NCBI GenBank assembly: GCA_052034005.1
Contig: JBPOJB010000042.1
Coordinates: 1-64,000 of the forward strand
Source: JAAYDI01 sp052034005
Lineage (GTDB): Bacteria; Planctomycetota; Planctomycetia; Pirellulales; Pirellulaceae
Direction: 5' to 3'
DNA length: 64,000 nucleotides
The position numbers and the translations under genes were made by a program. Numbering within the stretch: the first letter of the stretch is position 1; each line of letters begins with the position of its first letter. Under the pieces are notes generated by a model. The model saw nothing but the letters and a program-made list of their open reading frames with translations, was not told the origin of the DNA and did not search any database. Below, piece by piece: positions 7,852 through 17,025 of this stretch.

Positions 7852-9443
7852 AGTCTGCCGTCTCCTTGTCTCAACATGCCAATGACCACCGCGAACAGCA
7901 GAAAACCAGCAACGCTCGTGACGCAGATCGCCGCCGCCTGGTTCGCAACCCCCGCATGCATCAGGCCGAACACGCGGATCGGCACGGTCGTGACCCCCGC
8001 CGGCACCACCAGGATGCTCGCCGGCAACTCGCCACAACCGATCGCCAGCGACACCAGCCAGGCGACTGCCAACGCCGCAACACGCAACCGGACCCCGATC
8101 CGCAGAAAGCGCGTCAGAGAGCCCGCGCCATCCACCCGCGCCGCGTCGAGCAGCGACGGACTCAGCCCGCTCAGCGCCATCCAGCAAATCGCCAGTGTCA
8201 TCGGCAGGCAACGCCAGGTCACGGCCAGCACCGGGACCAGGATCGTCTGGTCGCGCAACCAGATCAACCAGGTCGCGCCGGGCAGGCTGAAGAGCCGCAA
8301 CAGCACGATGCCGACCAACGGCCCCATCGTGCCCAGCCCCGCGGAGGCCAGCGCGACGGCCGGCAGCGCGCGCAGCCCGCCGCGCCGCCCCAACCAGGCC
8401 AGCGGCAACGCGATCGCCAGCGCCAAGCTCGCCGCGCTGGCGCCGATCACCAGCGTCCAACCCAACGGCTGACGGAACTCCCAGATCGCCGCGAATCGAT
8501 AGGTCGACTGCCAGGGGACCAGCAGCTCCAGACACCGGCCTAACGACCAGCCGCGCACCGGCACGCCCGCGACTTGACGCACCTCCAAACCCATCTGATA
8601 CACCAGGTTCCCCAGCGGCACCCACACCAGTACGCCCAGCACCAGCAGGACCAGCAGCAACGCCGGCCACCGCCACCAGCCCAGCCGGAAGACAACCGGT
8701 CGGCGGCCGGACATGCGCTGCGTGAAGACCAGCGCGCGGTCGAGCGTCATCATGGCCAGGCCTGTCAGCGCGCCGGTGACCAGACCAGCTGCAAACAGGC
8801 TCGCCGCCGTCGTCGAGTCCTCGCCCAGAGCATATCCGGTGTACAGCTCCTCGGCCAACGTCCGCACCTGATAGAGATCGGTCACCACGATCTCGCCGGT
8901 CGTGGCCAGCAGCACCCACACCGACGCGGCCGCCACCCCCGGCCACGCGCGGCGCAGCGTGACGCGCGCGAAGACCCGGCCCGGGGTCGCGTCCAGCAAC
9001 GCCGCCTCCTCCAGCTCCGGTTCGCTCCACTGCAACGCCGCGGAAACGATCAACAACACCCACGGCACCGACCACAGCCCGTGGATCCACATCACCGCCC
9101 CGGCACCCCTCAGCCAGGGCGATCGGATCGACTCGCGCGCCACCGAATACCAACCCAACTGGCCAAACCCCGCATCCCACGCCGCCGCGTGCAGATACAA
9201 CGGCAGGAACAGCATGGATGCGATCAGCCAGAACATGAACCGGCGGCCCGGCACGTTCGTGCGGCACAGCATCAACGCCAGGAAGGCCCCGATCGGGACA
9301 CCGACCGCACAGGCGCCCAGACTCACCCAGAGGCTGCTCACACCCAACAGCAGAACCCGGCGGTCGGCCGTTCCCGCACACAACCCCACACTGCACAACA
9401 GCAAGACCAGTCCGCACCAGAAGAGTCCGCGGCGTGGGGCCAT
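7830..9443 (-). CDS. Ferric iron-type ABC transporter permease, two fused halves
   Basis: A 537-residue inner-membrane protein with about 12 hydrophobic segments and two EAA loops (EEAALLDATPG and LLDAARVDGAG). This is the arrangement of FbpB/SfuB-type permeases, in which both permease units are one polypeptide. Its partners should be a periplasmic binding protein and an ATPase, but neither is adjacent, so it must draw on genes elsewhere or serve a different system. The ATG at 9443 was chosen although the best purine-rich stretch (GAGAGGAA) is about 25 nt upstream; a CTG start nearer to it is possible. It sits between a secreted unknown and the overlapping DUF1570 gene. Substrate is not proven. 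Confidence 0.8.
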   Translation of the reverse strand: MAPRRGLFWCGLVLLLCSVGLCAGTADRRVLLLGVSSLWVSLGACAVGVPIGAFLALMLCRTNVPGRRFMFWLIASMLFLPLYLHAAAWDAGFGQLGWYSVARESIRSPWLRGAGAVMWIHGLWSVPWVLLIVSAALQWSEPELEEAALLDATPGRVFARVTLRRAWPGVAAASVWVLLATTGEIVVTDLYQVRTLAEELYTGYALGEDSTTAASLFAAGLVTGALTGLAMMTLDRALVFTQRMSGRRPVVFRLGWWRWPALLLVLLVLGVLVWVPLGNLVYQMGLEVRQVAGVPVRGWSLGRCLELLVPWQSTYRFAAIWEFRQPLGWTLVIGASAASLALAIALPLAWLGRRGGLRALPAVALASAGLGTMGPLVGIVLLRLFSLPGATWLIWLRDQTILVPVLAVTWRCLPMTLAICWMALSGLSPSLLDAARVDGAGSLTRFLRIGVRLRVAALAVAWLVSLAIGCGELPASILVVPAGVTTVPIRVFGLMHAGVANQAAAICVTSVAGFLLFAVVIGMLRQGDGRLWDIRSR

Positions 9444-9511
9444 GATGCACTGTTCAACGGTCAGTGTTTTCCTCTCGCCAAGTGCCGGGCGCCGGATGCG
9501 CCCGCTTCCCG

Positions 9512-10447
9512 CTACCGCGCGCGCGACGCGTCCTGCCGCGCGGTTGCCGTGGCGGGCACCAGCTCTTCGGTGAACCGGGCCAGGTACTTCATCATGCTGT
9601 CGTGACCCTTGAACCCGACGACCGTCTCGTCCCAGCCGATCTCGCGCGAAAGGACCCGGCCGGCGTCCAGATCGAAACGGATCTCGCCGTCCGTCAGCTG
9701 CTGCACGAGTTGCGCTTGGATCTGCGGATCGTTTACCGGCGTGATCACCTCCGTGCGAACCTCGATGGTCGCGACACCCGTCTTGACCGACCGGAGCGTG
9801 TAGGCGATCCGCGTCTTGATCCGCCGCGTGGTCCCGTCCGGGCGCCGGATCGGAATGTCGCTCGAGACCTGCCATTGCTGGCCGATCTTGACCGGTTCGT
9901 AGGGCAGGGGGATGACGATCTCGCCCAGCCCCAGGTTGACCTGGTTCGCCGCGCCCTGACGGCTCAGGATCTTGCCCGCGGGGGTCATCTTGACGGTCGC
10001 GATGGGCGTGTTGACCATCGTCGCGACATGCATATAGGGCGGCGGCGGCGTCTTGTCCGTCAGGCTGTTGTAACGCACTTCCGGCTTGTCCGAGATCTTC
10101 TGCCACATGTCGACGTCGGACACGCTGTGAACCAGCGTGATGTTCCCGTCCGCGTCCACGTCCTGCACGTCCCAGACCTTCGTCGAGAGCGTGCGGGCCC
10201 GCGTCGTCTCGGTCACGCCCTGAATGGTCGCCTCGGTCGTGCTCAGATGCTTGACCCTCCAACAGATCTTCTCGCCCGGTGCGAATTGGTAGCGGAAAGA
10301 GTACGCCTCCTCCGTCGCCCGCTTCTTGGCCGCGTCCAGCTCGGCCGCGATCTGCCGCGCATCATCCGCCACGGCACCCGGCCCAACACCCGCAAGAGCC
10401 GCCCATAGGCAGAAAACCGCGACGATCCGTCGATCATTCGTGTTCAT
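9512..10447 (-). CDS. Secreted protein of unknown function
   Basis: A 311-residue protein with a clear signal peptide (hydrophobic residues 7-25, likely cleaved after AVA) and a mature part dominated by predicted beta strands with many Thr, Val and Asp residues, ending in a basic tail. I do not recognise a catalytic motif. The composition resembles planctomycete periplasmic beta-rich proteins of the DUF6263 kind, but that is a weak impression. It begins 21 bp after nadK in the same direction and is followed 68 bp later by the ABC permease, so it may be the next gene of the long dapF-nadK transcript. Confidence 0.6.
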   Translation of the reverse strand: MNTNDRRIVAVFCLWAALAGVGPGAVADDARQIAAELDAAKKRATEEAYSFRYQFAPGEKICWRVKHLSTTEATIQGVTETTRARTLSTKVWDVQDVDADGNITLVHSVSDVDMWQKISDKPEVRYNSLTDKTPPPPYMHVATMVNTPIATVKMTPAGKILSRQGAANQVNLGLGEIVIPLPYEPVKIGQQWQVSSDIPIRRPDGTTRRIKTRIAYTLRSVKTGVATIEVRTEVITPVNDPQIQAQLVQQLTDGEIRFDLDAGRVLSREIGWDETVVGFKGHDSMMKYLARFTEELVPATATARQDASRAR

Positions 10448-10468
10448 GATGTTCGCATCCGTGCTGAA

Positions 10469-11374
10469 TCACTGGCGAATGTGCCCTCGCCAACCGAGTT
10501 TCTCCCGCAACGTCCGGTAGTAATTCTGACCGCCCACCTCAATCATCTGGAACTGCGGCTCCGCCCGTTGCACCCGCACACGCTCGCCGGACTCGAGCGA
10601 ACAGACGACGCTGCCGTCCACCACCACCGAAGCCGACCGGGACGGCTCGCGAAACATCACCTCGTAAATCCGGTCCGCACGATCCACCACCGGGCGGACC
10701 GTCAGCGTGTGCGGACTGATCGGCGAGATGACAAACGCCTGCAAGCTCTTGCGAAGTATCGGACCGCCTGCCGATAAGTTGTGCGCGGTCGAACCCACCG
10801 GAGTACTGATGATCAAACCGTCGCAACTATAAGTCGTTGCCAAAACCGAGTCAACGTAAAGATCCAGATTCATCATTCGAAACGGCGGTCCCCCCAACAC
10901 GGCCATCTCGTTCAGACCCAGCTGCCGACGCACCACCTCGGTGCCACGATACACCGAACACTCCAGCATCAGATGCTCCACGATCCAGCACTTCCCGGCA
11001 CACACGTCCGGGAACACGCGCACGAACGCGTCGGGCGCCAGAGCCGCCAGGAACCCCAATTTCCCCAGGTTGACACCCAGGATCGGCCGTTGGTTGGAGC
11101 CCATCTGGCGGGCCGCATGCAGAATCGACCCGTCACCACCCAGGACGATGGCGAAATCCGCTTCCACCGCCTGCAGGTCCTGCCGCGAAGTGAAGTCACT
11201 GAGCACAACCTCGGCCTGTTGTTCGATGAACGGCCGCAGCCGGTTGACTTCCGCATGCACATACGGACGCTGGCCATTGCCCAGCAGCATGACGCGCAGC
11301 CGGCGATCTCGAGTCGCACCCCACGGAGGCGTACGCGCGTCGTCGTCCGGTGCTAGCGGTTGCGGGTCATTCAT
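10469..11374 (-). CDS. nadK: NAD kinase
   Basis: A 301-residue ATP-NAD kinase that makes NADP from NAD. The family motifs are all visible: the phosphate-binding GGDGS at residues 79-83, NLGKLGFLAAL, and the late glycine-rich STPVGSTAHNLSAGGP, where the usual tyrosine after the second TA is replaced by histidine. The ATG at 11374 overlaps the last codons of dxs by 8 nt, implying translational coupling with isoprenoid synthesis, a pathway whose reductive steps consume NADPH. Confidence 0.92.
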   Translation of the reverse strand: MNDPQPLAPDDDARTPPWGATRDRRLRVMLLGNGQRPYVHAEVNRLRPFIEQQAEVVLSDFTSRQDLQAVEADFAIVLGGDGSILHAARQMGSNQRPILGVNLGKLGFLAALAPDAFVRVFPDVCAGKCWIVEHLMLECSVYRGTEVVRRQLGLNEMAVLGGPPFRMMNLDLYVDSVLATTYSCDGLIISTPVGSTAHNLSAGGPILRKSLQAFVISPISPHTLTVRPVVDRADRIYEVMFREPSRSASVVVDGSVVCSLESGERVRVQRAEPQFQMIEVGGQNYYRTLREKLGWRGHIRQ

Positions 11375-13310
11375 GGCAGGCCGATCCCTGCTGGCGTGAC
11401 GCGGCGGTGGTGTGGCGCAGCCCGTGCCGGCGGACGCGCTCGGCCAGGGCACGGCAGGCCTGGGCGATTCCGGGCGCGTCCAGCTGCAAGTCGGCCAGCA
11501 ATTCGGCCCGCTCACCATGTTCGATGAACTGGTCGGGAATCCCCAGTCGCATGATAGGGCTGGTCGCCAGTCTGCGGTCGGCGGCCGATTCGAGCACGGC
11601 GCTGCCGAAGCCGCCCAGCAGCGTGCCTTCTTCGACCGTCACCACGAAGTCGCACTCCTGGAGGGCGCGCGCCAGCAGCTCGTGATCGACCGGCTTGGCG
11701 AACCGGGCGTTGACGACCCCCATGTCCAGTCCCTGTTGCCGCAGGGTGTTGGCGGCCTGCACGCAGTCGTGCAACAGCGCGCCGCAGCAGAAGAGGATGC
11801 CGTCCCGGCCCCAGCGGAGCACTTCGGCGCGTCCCAATTGCATATCGGCCGCGTCGCGCCCGATGGCGGACGCCGACGCTTTCGGGTAGCGGATCGCGCA
11901 AGGGGCGGGATGGCGCAGGGCGAATGCGAGCATCCGTGGCACATCCTGCGCGTCGCCCGGGGCCATCACAACCATGTTCGGCAACGCCCGCATGTAGACC
12001 AGGTCGAACACGCCGTGATGGGTGGGCCCATCCGGGCCGGTCAGGCCGGCGCGGTCCATGGTGAAGATGACCGGCAGGTTCTGGAGCGCCACTTCCTGGA
12101 ACACCTGGTCGAAGGCCCGTTGGAGGAAGGTGCTGTACACGTCCACGATCGGCCGCAGGCCGGCCTTGGCCAGGCCGGCCGCGAACGCCACCGTGTGCGA
12201 CTCGCAGATGCCCGTGTCGAAGAACCGCTCGGGGAATTCCGCGCGGACCGGCTCGAGCATGTTCCCCTGGCACATGGCGGCCGTCAGCACCACCACGCGC
12301 GGGTCGGCCCGCATCTGTTGGAGGATCGCCTCGCGCACGGCCAGGGTGTACGACCCCTCGGACCCGGACGATTGCGGGACGGGCCGGCCGTGGTCTTCCA
12401 CGAAGGCGGGCGGCGTGTGGAAGTAGGTGGGGTCTTGAGCGGCGGGCTGGTAGCCGTGCCCTTTCTCGGTCACGACGTGCAGCAGCACATGGTCGTTCTG
12501 CTGCTGGACCATCTGCAGGTACTTGCGCAACAGGGCGATGTTATGGCCGTCGATCGGCCCGATGTAGCGGAACCCCAGGTCTTCAAACAGCATGCCGCCG
12601 TGTAAGCCGGCCTTGAGCCCTTCCTTGAGCTGCGCGAGGAACCGTTCCACCGGGTCGCCGAGGACGGGCATCCTGCTGAGCGCGCGGACGACTTCGGTCT
12701 TCAGTCCGGTGTAGACGGAGTTCGTGCGCAGCCGGTCGAGGTAGCTGGCCAGCCCGCCCACGCGCGGGCAGATCGACATCTTGTTGTCGTTCAAGATCAT
12801 GAGGATCTTCTGGTCGATCTCGGCCGCATTGTTCATCGCCTCGAAGACAATGCCCGACGGAAACGCGCCGTCGCCGATCACCGCCACCGCGTGACGATCG
12901 CCCGATCCGCACAGGGCGTCGCCCACGTGCAATCCCAGCAGCGTGGAAATGCTGGACCCGGCGTGCCCGGTCATGAACAAGTCGTACGGGCTCTCGGCCG
13001 GGTTCGGATAGCCCATCAGGCCGCCCTTGGTGCGGATCGTCCCGAAGGCCTGATACCGGCCGGTCACCAGCTTGTGCGGGTAGACCTGATGCCCGGTATC
13101 CCAGATCAACCGGTCGCGGCTGAAATCGAACACGCTGTGCAGGGCGAGACACAGTTCGACGACGCCCAAGTTGGAGGCGAAGTGCGCCGACCGCGTGCCC
13201 AACAAGTTGCACAGCACATCGCGGATCTCGGCCGCCAGCTGCTTCAGTTCGGCCACGCTCATCCGGCGGAGCGCGGCGGGCGAATCGATTTTCGACAGCA
13301 GTGCGTGCAT
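11367..13310 (-). CDS. dxs: 1-deoxy-D-xylulose-5-phosphate synthase
   Basis: A 647-residue thiamine diphosphate enzyme that condenses pyruvate with glyceraldehyde 3-phosphate, the entry step of the MEP isoprenoid pathway. Length and order match the family: the N-terminal TPP domain with GDGAFPSGIVFEAMNNAA and the Mg-binding NDNKMSI, the YIGPIDGHN motif, the central transketolase pyrimidine domain with DRAGLTGPDGPTHHG, and a C-terminal transketolase domain. The ATG at 13310 follows the polyprenyl synthase stop by 5 nt. It belongs to the run of tightly packed minus-strand biosynthetic genes. Confidence 0.95.
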   Translation of the reverse strand: MHALLSKIDSPAALRRMSVAELKQLAAEIRDVLCNLLGTRSAHFASNLGVVELCLALHSVFDFSRDRLIWDTGHQVYPHKLVTGRYQAFGTIRTKGGLMGYPNPAESPYDLFMTGHAGSSISTLLGLHVGDALCGSGDRHAVAVIGDGAFPSGIVFEAMNNAAEIDQKILMILNDNKMSICPRVGGLASYLDRLRTNSVYTGLKTEVVRALSRMPVLGDPVERFLAQLKEGLKAGLHGGMLFEDLGFRYIGPIDGHNIALLRKYLQMVQQQNDHVLLHVVTEKGHGYQPAAQDPTYFHTPPAFVEDHGRPVPQSSGSEGSYTLAVREAILQQMRADPRVVVLTAAMCQGNMLEPVRAEFPERFFDTGICESHTVAFAAGLAKAGLRPIVDVYSTFLQRAFDQVFQEVALQNLPVIFTMDRAGLTGPDGPTHHGVFDLVYMRALPNMVVMAPGDAQDVPRMLAFALRHPAPCAIRYPKASASAIGRDAADMQLGRAEVLRWGRDGILFCCGALLHDCVQAANTLRQQGLDMGVVNARFAKPVDHELLARALQECDFVVTVEEGTLLGGFGSAVLESAADRRLATSPIMRLGIPDQFIEHGERAELLADLQLDAPGIAQACRALAERVRRHGLRHTTAASRQQGSACHE

Positions 13311-13315
13311 GGCGC

Positions 13316-14212
13316 CTAGCGGCTCCTGTGGATCACGTAGTGAGCCAGACCCTGCAGGGCGCCAGCCCGGTCCTGGAAGACCGCCAGCGCGCCGCAGGCT
13401 TCCTCGACCAGCGTCTGGGCGCGCCGCCGGCTCGCCTCGACACCCAGCACGGCCGGGAAGGTCAGCTTGCCCTGTGCGGCGTCCTTGTGCACATGCTTGC
13501 CCAGGTCCGCGGCCCGGCCACACTGGTCCAACAGGTCGTCGACGATCTGGAAAGCCAGCCCCAACCTGGTTCCATACGCATCGAGGGCCGCCTGCTGTTC
13601 GGCCGCGGCGCGTGCCACGAGCGCCCCGAGGCGGAGCGAGACGTTGATCATCGCGCCCGTCTTGCGGCGGTGGATCGACTCGAGGCGCGTCAGGTCGCCG
13701 CCCTGGAACTCGGCCTGCAGATCGTCCACTTGTCCGCCCACCATGGCGGCCGGCCCGGCCGCCCGGGCCAGCGCCGCGCAGCAGGCGGCCGCCACCTCGG
13801 GCGGCGCGATGTCGCGGGCCAGGATCTCCAGTGCGCGTGCCAACAGCGCGTCACCAGCCAGGATCGCCACCGCCTCGCCGAACTGGGCGTGGCAACTGGG
13901 CCGGCCGCGCCGCAGGTCGTCGTCGTCCATCGCCGGCAGGTCGTCGTGGATCAAGGAATAGGTGTGCACCATCTCGACCGCACAGGCGGCCGGGACCGCC
14001 GCCTCATCATCGCCACCGCAGGCTTCGGCCGCCAGCAGGACCAGGAGCGGGCGCAGTCGCTTGCCGGGCCCCAGCAGCATATGGCGCATCGCCTCGCGCA
14101 GCACGGGCGGGCAATCGGGGTCAGGGGCCAGGTAGCCGTCCAGTGCCGCCTCGATCCGGGCGGTGCGCCCACGAGACACGTCGGCAAACGACGGCAACGG
14201 TATCGACGTCAT
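13316..14212 (-). CDS. ispA: Polyprenyl (farnesyl/geranylgeranyl) diphosphate synthase
   Basis: A trans-prenyltransferase of 298 residues, supplying C15-C20 prenyl diphosphates. The first aspartate-rich motif DDLPAMDDDD is at residues 90-99, the second (DDLLD) lies in FQIVDDLLDQCG, and GKRLRPLL marks the substrate pocket. Chain length cannot be fixed from sequence alone. The ATG at 14212 matches family length; an alternative ATG at 14266, one base after the xseB stop, adds 18 unlike residues but would give translational coupling. The order xseA-xseB-ispA-dxs is a widely conserved bacterial neighbourhood. Confidence 0.9.
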   Translation of the reverse strand: MTSIPLPSFADVSRGRTARIEAALDGYLAPDPDCPPVLREAMRHMLLGPGKRLRPLLVLLAAEACGGDDEAAVPAACAVEMVHTYSLIHDDLPAMDDDDLRRGRPSCHAQFGEAVAILAGDALLARALEILARDIAPPEVAAACCAALARAAGPAAMVGGQVDDLQAEFQGGDLTRLESIHRRKTGAMINVSLRLGALVARAAAEQQAALDAYGTRLGLAFQIVDDLLDQCGRAADLGKHVHKDAAQGKLTFPAVLGVEASRRRAQTLVEEACGALAVFQDRAGALQGLAHYVIHRSR

Positions 14213-14267
14213 GGAGTCCAGCAACACCCGCACAGGCCGTACATCTACGCCACACTCAGGCCCCATT

Positions 14268-14660
14268 CTAAAACAGGGCCCCGCCGCCGTCTATCTCGGC
14301 CTCGCCCGCGTCCGGGTCAGCCGGGTCCGGATGACTCGACCGGCGCCGGCTGCGGGCCGCCTGCTTCTCCTCGAGCGACATGGCCGACTCGTCAAACGGC
14401 CGGCTCGTCACGCGGCCTTGCGGATCGACGCCCGAGAGCAACTCGATCTTCCGCTCGGCGCGGTCCAGCTGCCGGTAGCAGTATCGCAGGCACCTGACGC
14501 CCTGCTCGTACTGCGCGAGCGACTCGCTGAGCGAGAGCTGTCCGCCTTCCAGCCGCTGTACGATCGCCTCCAGCCGCGCCAGAGCCTGCTCGAACGTCGG
14601 CACCTCGCCGCGCGGCGCCTCACCCGAGGCCGCGACCATCTTTTTCTTCTTCTTGGCCAT
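14268..14660 (-). CDS. xseB: Exodeoxyribonuclease VII small subunit
   Basis: A 130-residue XseB that partners XseA in a single-strand-specific exonuclease active from both ends. The family core is the helical hairpin TFEQALARLEAIVQRLEGG through YEQGVRCLRYCYRQLD at about residues 22-75. The protein is longer than the usual 80 residues: it starts with a run of lysines and ends with a roughly 40-residue Asp/Pro/Ser-rich tail of low complexity. It lies 43 bp after xseA. Confidence 0.88.
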   Translation of the reverse strand: MAKKKKKMVAASGEAPRGEVPTFEQALARLEAIVQRLEGGQLSLSESLAQYEQGVRCLRYCYRQLDRAERKIELLSGVDPQGRVTSRPFDESAMSLEEKQAARSRRRSSHPDPADPDAGEAEIDGGGALF

Positions 14661-14703
14661 CCGCTTCGCTCGCCTGTGCTCGGGCGACTCCTGGGAAGTC
14701 TGG

Positions 14704-15969
14704 TTACCACGCGGTGGACTCGTCCGGCAGCTCTTGCGCGGCGATCGATTCGACTCGGCTGATCGTCGTGCCCACCGCATATCGCGTCCGGATCCGCTCG
14801 CCCAACTGCAGCCGGTCCGCCCGGCCGATCAGCGCGCCGTCCGCCTCCCGCTGCGTCACGCTGTAGCCCCGCGCGAGCACCGCGAGCGGACTGAGCGATT
14901 CCAACTGGCGGGAACGGGTCTCCACCTGTTCGCGCGCCGCCTGGAGCGACCGCTCCGCCGCGCGCAGCGCGCGGAGCTGCCACTCGTCCAGCCGTCGCTG
15001 CCGATCACGGATGCGTTCCAGCGGCTGGCGGAAGACCTGGCGATCGGCCAGCGCATCGAGCCGCGCGCGGGCCGCCGCCGCCCGGGCATCCAGCGCGGCG
15101 CGCAGGCGGCCGAGGCTGTGCTGCAACAGGACCGCAAGCTCGTCGGACGCCGGCACCACCCGCTGGGCCGCTTCGGTCGGCGTGAGCGCCCGCACGTCCG
15201 CGACCAGGTCGCTGAGCGTCACATCGATCTCGTGCCCGATGGCTGATACGACCGGCACCTGGGACGCGAAGATCGCCCGGACAACCGGCTCCTCGTTGAA
15301 ACACCACAGGTCCTCGATGCTCCCGCCCCCGCGCGTCACGACCAGCAGGTCCATGGGCGGCTGCAGGCTGTTGGCCAGCGCGATGGCTCGGACGATGTCC
15401 GCCGCCGCCCCCTCGCCCTGGACCTTCGTCGGAATGACCAGCACGTCCGTGCCCTGCCAGCGCGCGCGCAGCACCTCCAGGAAGTCCCGCACCGCGGCCC
15501 CCGTCGGACTCGTGATGACTGCCAGCCGGCGCGGGAACCGCGGCAACGGCCGCTTGTGCCGCGGGTCGAACAACCCTTCGGCCGCCAGCTTCTCCTGCAG
15601 CCTGCGCAACGCCAGCTGAAGCGCCCCGACCCCCCGCGGCTCGATCTGCCGGATCACCAGCTGGTAGCTGCCCCGCGGCGGGTAGACATCGACCTCGCCT
15701 CCACAGATCACCTGCAGGCCGTCCTCCAGCGCGAACCGCAACCGGCTGGCCACGCCGCGCCAGATCACCGCGCGGATCTGGGCCTCGGCGTCCTTGAGCG
15801 TCAGATACAGGTGCCCGGACTGCGGCCGCGCCAGGTCCGTCACTTCGCCCACGACCCACACCGCCGGGAACCGTTCGGCCAGCGTCTGCTTGATTTGCGC
15901 CGTGAGCTGCGCGACCGACAGCGGCACGTCCGGCCTGCTGAGCGGAAGTTGATTGCGAGAAGCCATCAT
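14704..15969 (-). CDS. xseA: Exodeoxyribonuclease VII large subunit
   Basis: A 421-residue catalytic subunit of exonuclease VII. An N-terminal OB fold (about residues 15-110) is followed by the catalytic domain with ITSPTGAAVRD, the VTRGGGSIEDLW motif and the AIGHEIDVTLSDLVAD segment that contain the conserved active-site residues. A long arginine-rich coiled coil and a beta-barrel tail (ARGYSVTQ...GERIRTRYAVG) that binds XseB complete it. The first of two tandem ATG codons is used. It is separated by 95 bp from dapF upstream. Confidence 0.93.
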   Translation of the reverse strand: MMASRNQLPLSRPDVPLSVAQLTAQIKQTLAERFPAVWVVGEVTDLARPQSGHLYLTLKDAEAQIRAVIWRGVASRLRFALEDGLQVICGGEVDVYPPRGSYQLVIRQIEPRGVGALQLALRRLQEKLAAEGLFDPRHKRPLPRFPRRLAVITSPTGAAVRDFLEVLRARWQGTDVLVIPTKVQGEGAAADIVRAIALANSLQPPMDLLVVTRGGGSIEDLWCFNEEPVVRAIFASQVPVVSAIGHEIDVTLSDLVADVRALTPTEAAQRVVPASDELAVLLQHSLGRLRAALDARAAAARARLDALADRQVFRQPLERIRDRQRRLDEWQLRALRAAERSLQAAREQVETRSRQLESLSPLAVLARGYSVTQREADGALIGRADRLQLGERIRTRYAVGTTISRVESIAAQELPDESTAW

Positions 15970-16064
15970 CGACGACCCTTGTTGCCCGGCCGTTGGGCAT
16001 TGTAGCAGGTCCGCCCGGCGCCCCAACGGTCCCGCGCGCCCGGCCCCTCGCGCGCGGCGCACCG

Positions 16065-16898
16065 CTACGGCCACTGGCCGCTGAACACTTCCTCAGCCGG
16101 TCCGGTCAGGAAAACATGGTTGTCACGCTCGCACCACTCGATCTCCAGGTCGCCGCCCAGCAGGTGGTTCACGATGCGCCGCTCCGTCCGGCCGCTCAAC
16201 ACGCCCGCCACGCACACGGCACAGGCGCCCGTGCCGCACGCCCAGGTCTCGCCGGACCCGCGCTCCCAGGTCCGCTGACGCACCACGCCGCGCGACTCCA
16301 CCTCGACGAACTCGACATTCACCCGCGCCGGGAACCGGGCATCACGCTCCAGCTGCGGGCCGAGCCCCAGGACCAGCGCGTCGGTCGCCCGGTCGACGAA
16401 GATCACGCAGTGCGGATTGCCCATCGACACGCAGGTCACGCGCAGAGAGTGCCCGGCGATGGACAACTCCCGCTCGACCACCAGATCCCCGGCGAGCGTC
16501 GTCGGGATGCGGGGCGGGTCCAGGATCGGCGCACCCATGTCAACACGCACACGCGAGACCCGCCCCCGGCTCACCTCCAGCTCCAGCGCCAGGACTCCGG
16601 CGCCGGTCTCGATCCGCAGGTCCTGACGCGGGCAGAGGCCGTGGTCATACACGTACTTGGCGACACACCGAATGCCGTTGCCGCACATCGCCGACTCGGA
16701 TCCGTCGGCGTTGAACATCTGCATCCGCGCGTCGGCAACTTGCGACGGACGGATCAGGATCAGCCCGTCCGCGCCGACGCCGAACCGCCGGTGCGACATC
16801 TCGCGGGCCAACCGGGCGGGATCGGCAGGCACTCCTTGGGCGAAGCAATCGACGTAGATGTAGTCGTTGCCGGCGCCGTGCATCTTGATGAATCGCAT
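16065..16898 (-). CDS. dapF: Diaminopimelate epimerase
   Basis: A 277-residue enzyme converting LL- to meso-diaminopimelate for lysine and peptidoglycan synthesis. Both catalytic cysteines are in their motifs: NADGSESAMCGNGIRC near residue 75 and GETWACGTGACA near residue 215. FIKMHGAGNDYIYVD at the N-terminus is also diagnostic. The start has an AGGTGG ribosome-binding site 5 nt upstream. Its presence agrees with planctomycetes having meso-DAP peptidoglycan. It probably heads, or lies near the head of, the xseA-xseB-ispA-dxs-nadK transcript. Confidence 0.94.
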   Translation of the reverse strand: MRFIKMHGAGNDYIYVDCFAQGVPADPARLAREMSHRRFGVGADGLILIRPSQVADARMQMFNADGSESAMCGNGIRCVAKYVYDHGLCPRQDLRIETGAGVLALELEVSRGRVSRVRVDMGAPILDPPRIPTTLAGDLVVERELSIAGHSLRVTCVSMGNPHCVIFVDRATDALVLGLGPQLERDARFPARVNVEFVEVESRGVVRQRTWERGSGETWACGTGACAVCVAGVLSGRTERRIVNHLLGGDLEIEWCERDNHVFLTGPAEEVFSGQWP

Positions 16899-17025
16899 GG
16901 CAGCCACCTGAGAGGGAGGACCCGGAACGTTCAGTCGAGACATGCGGACCGGTGCAGTCTAGAGGACACGCACGCCTTCTGCACGGTGTGCGGCGGTGAT
17001 TTTTTCGACGCGTACCGGCCGGGCG

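Noticed and set aside
6685..9450. A 921-residue minus-strand protein covering the DUF1570 region and beyond
   Set aside because: The N-terminal 530 residues are a Gly/Arg/Val-rich shadow of the permease gene in another frame; only the part from 7851 downward has protein-like sequence.
11367..14266. Specialised terpene biosynthetic cluster
   Set aside because: dxs and a prenyl diphosphate synthase are ordinary central isoprenoid genes; no cyclase or terpene synthase is nearby.
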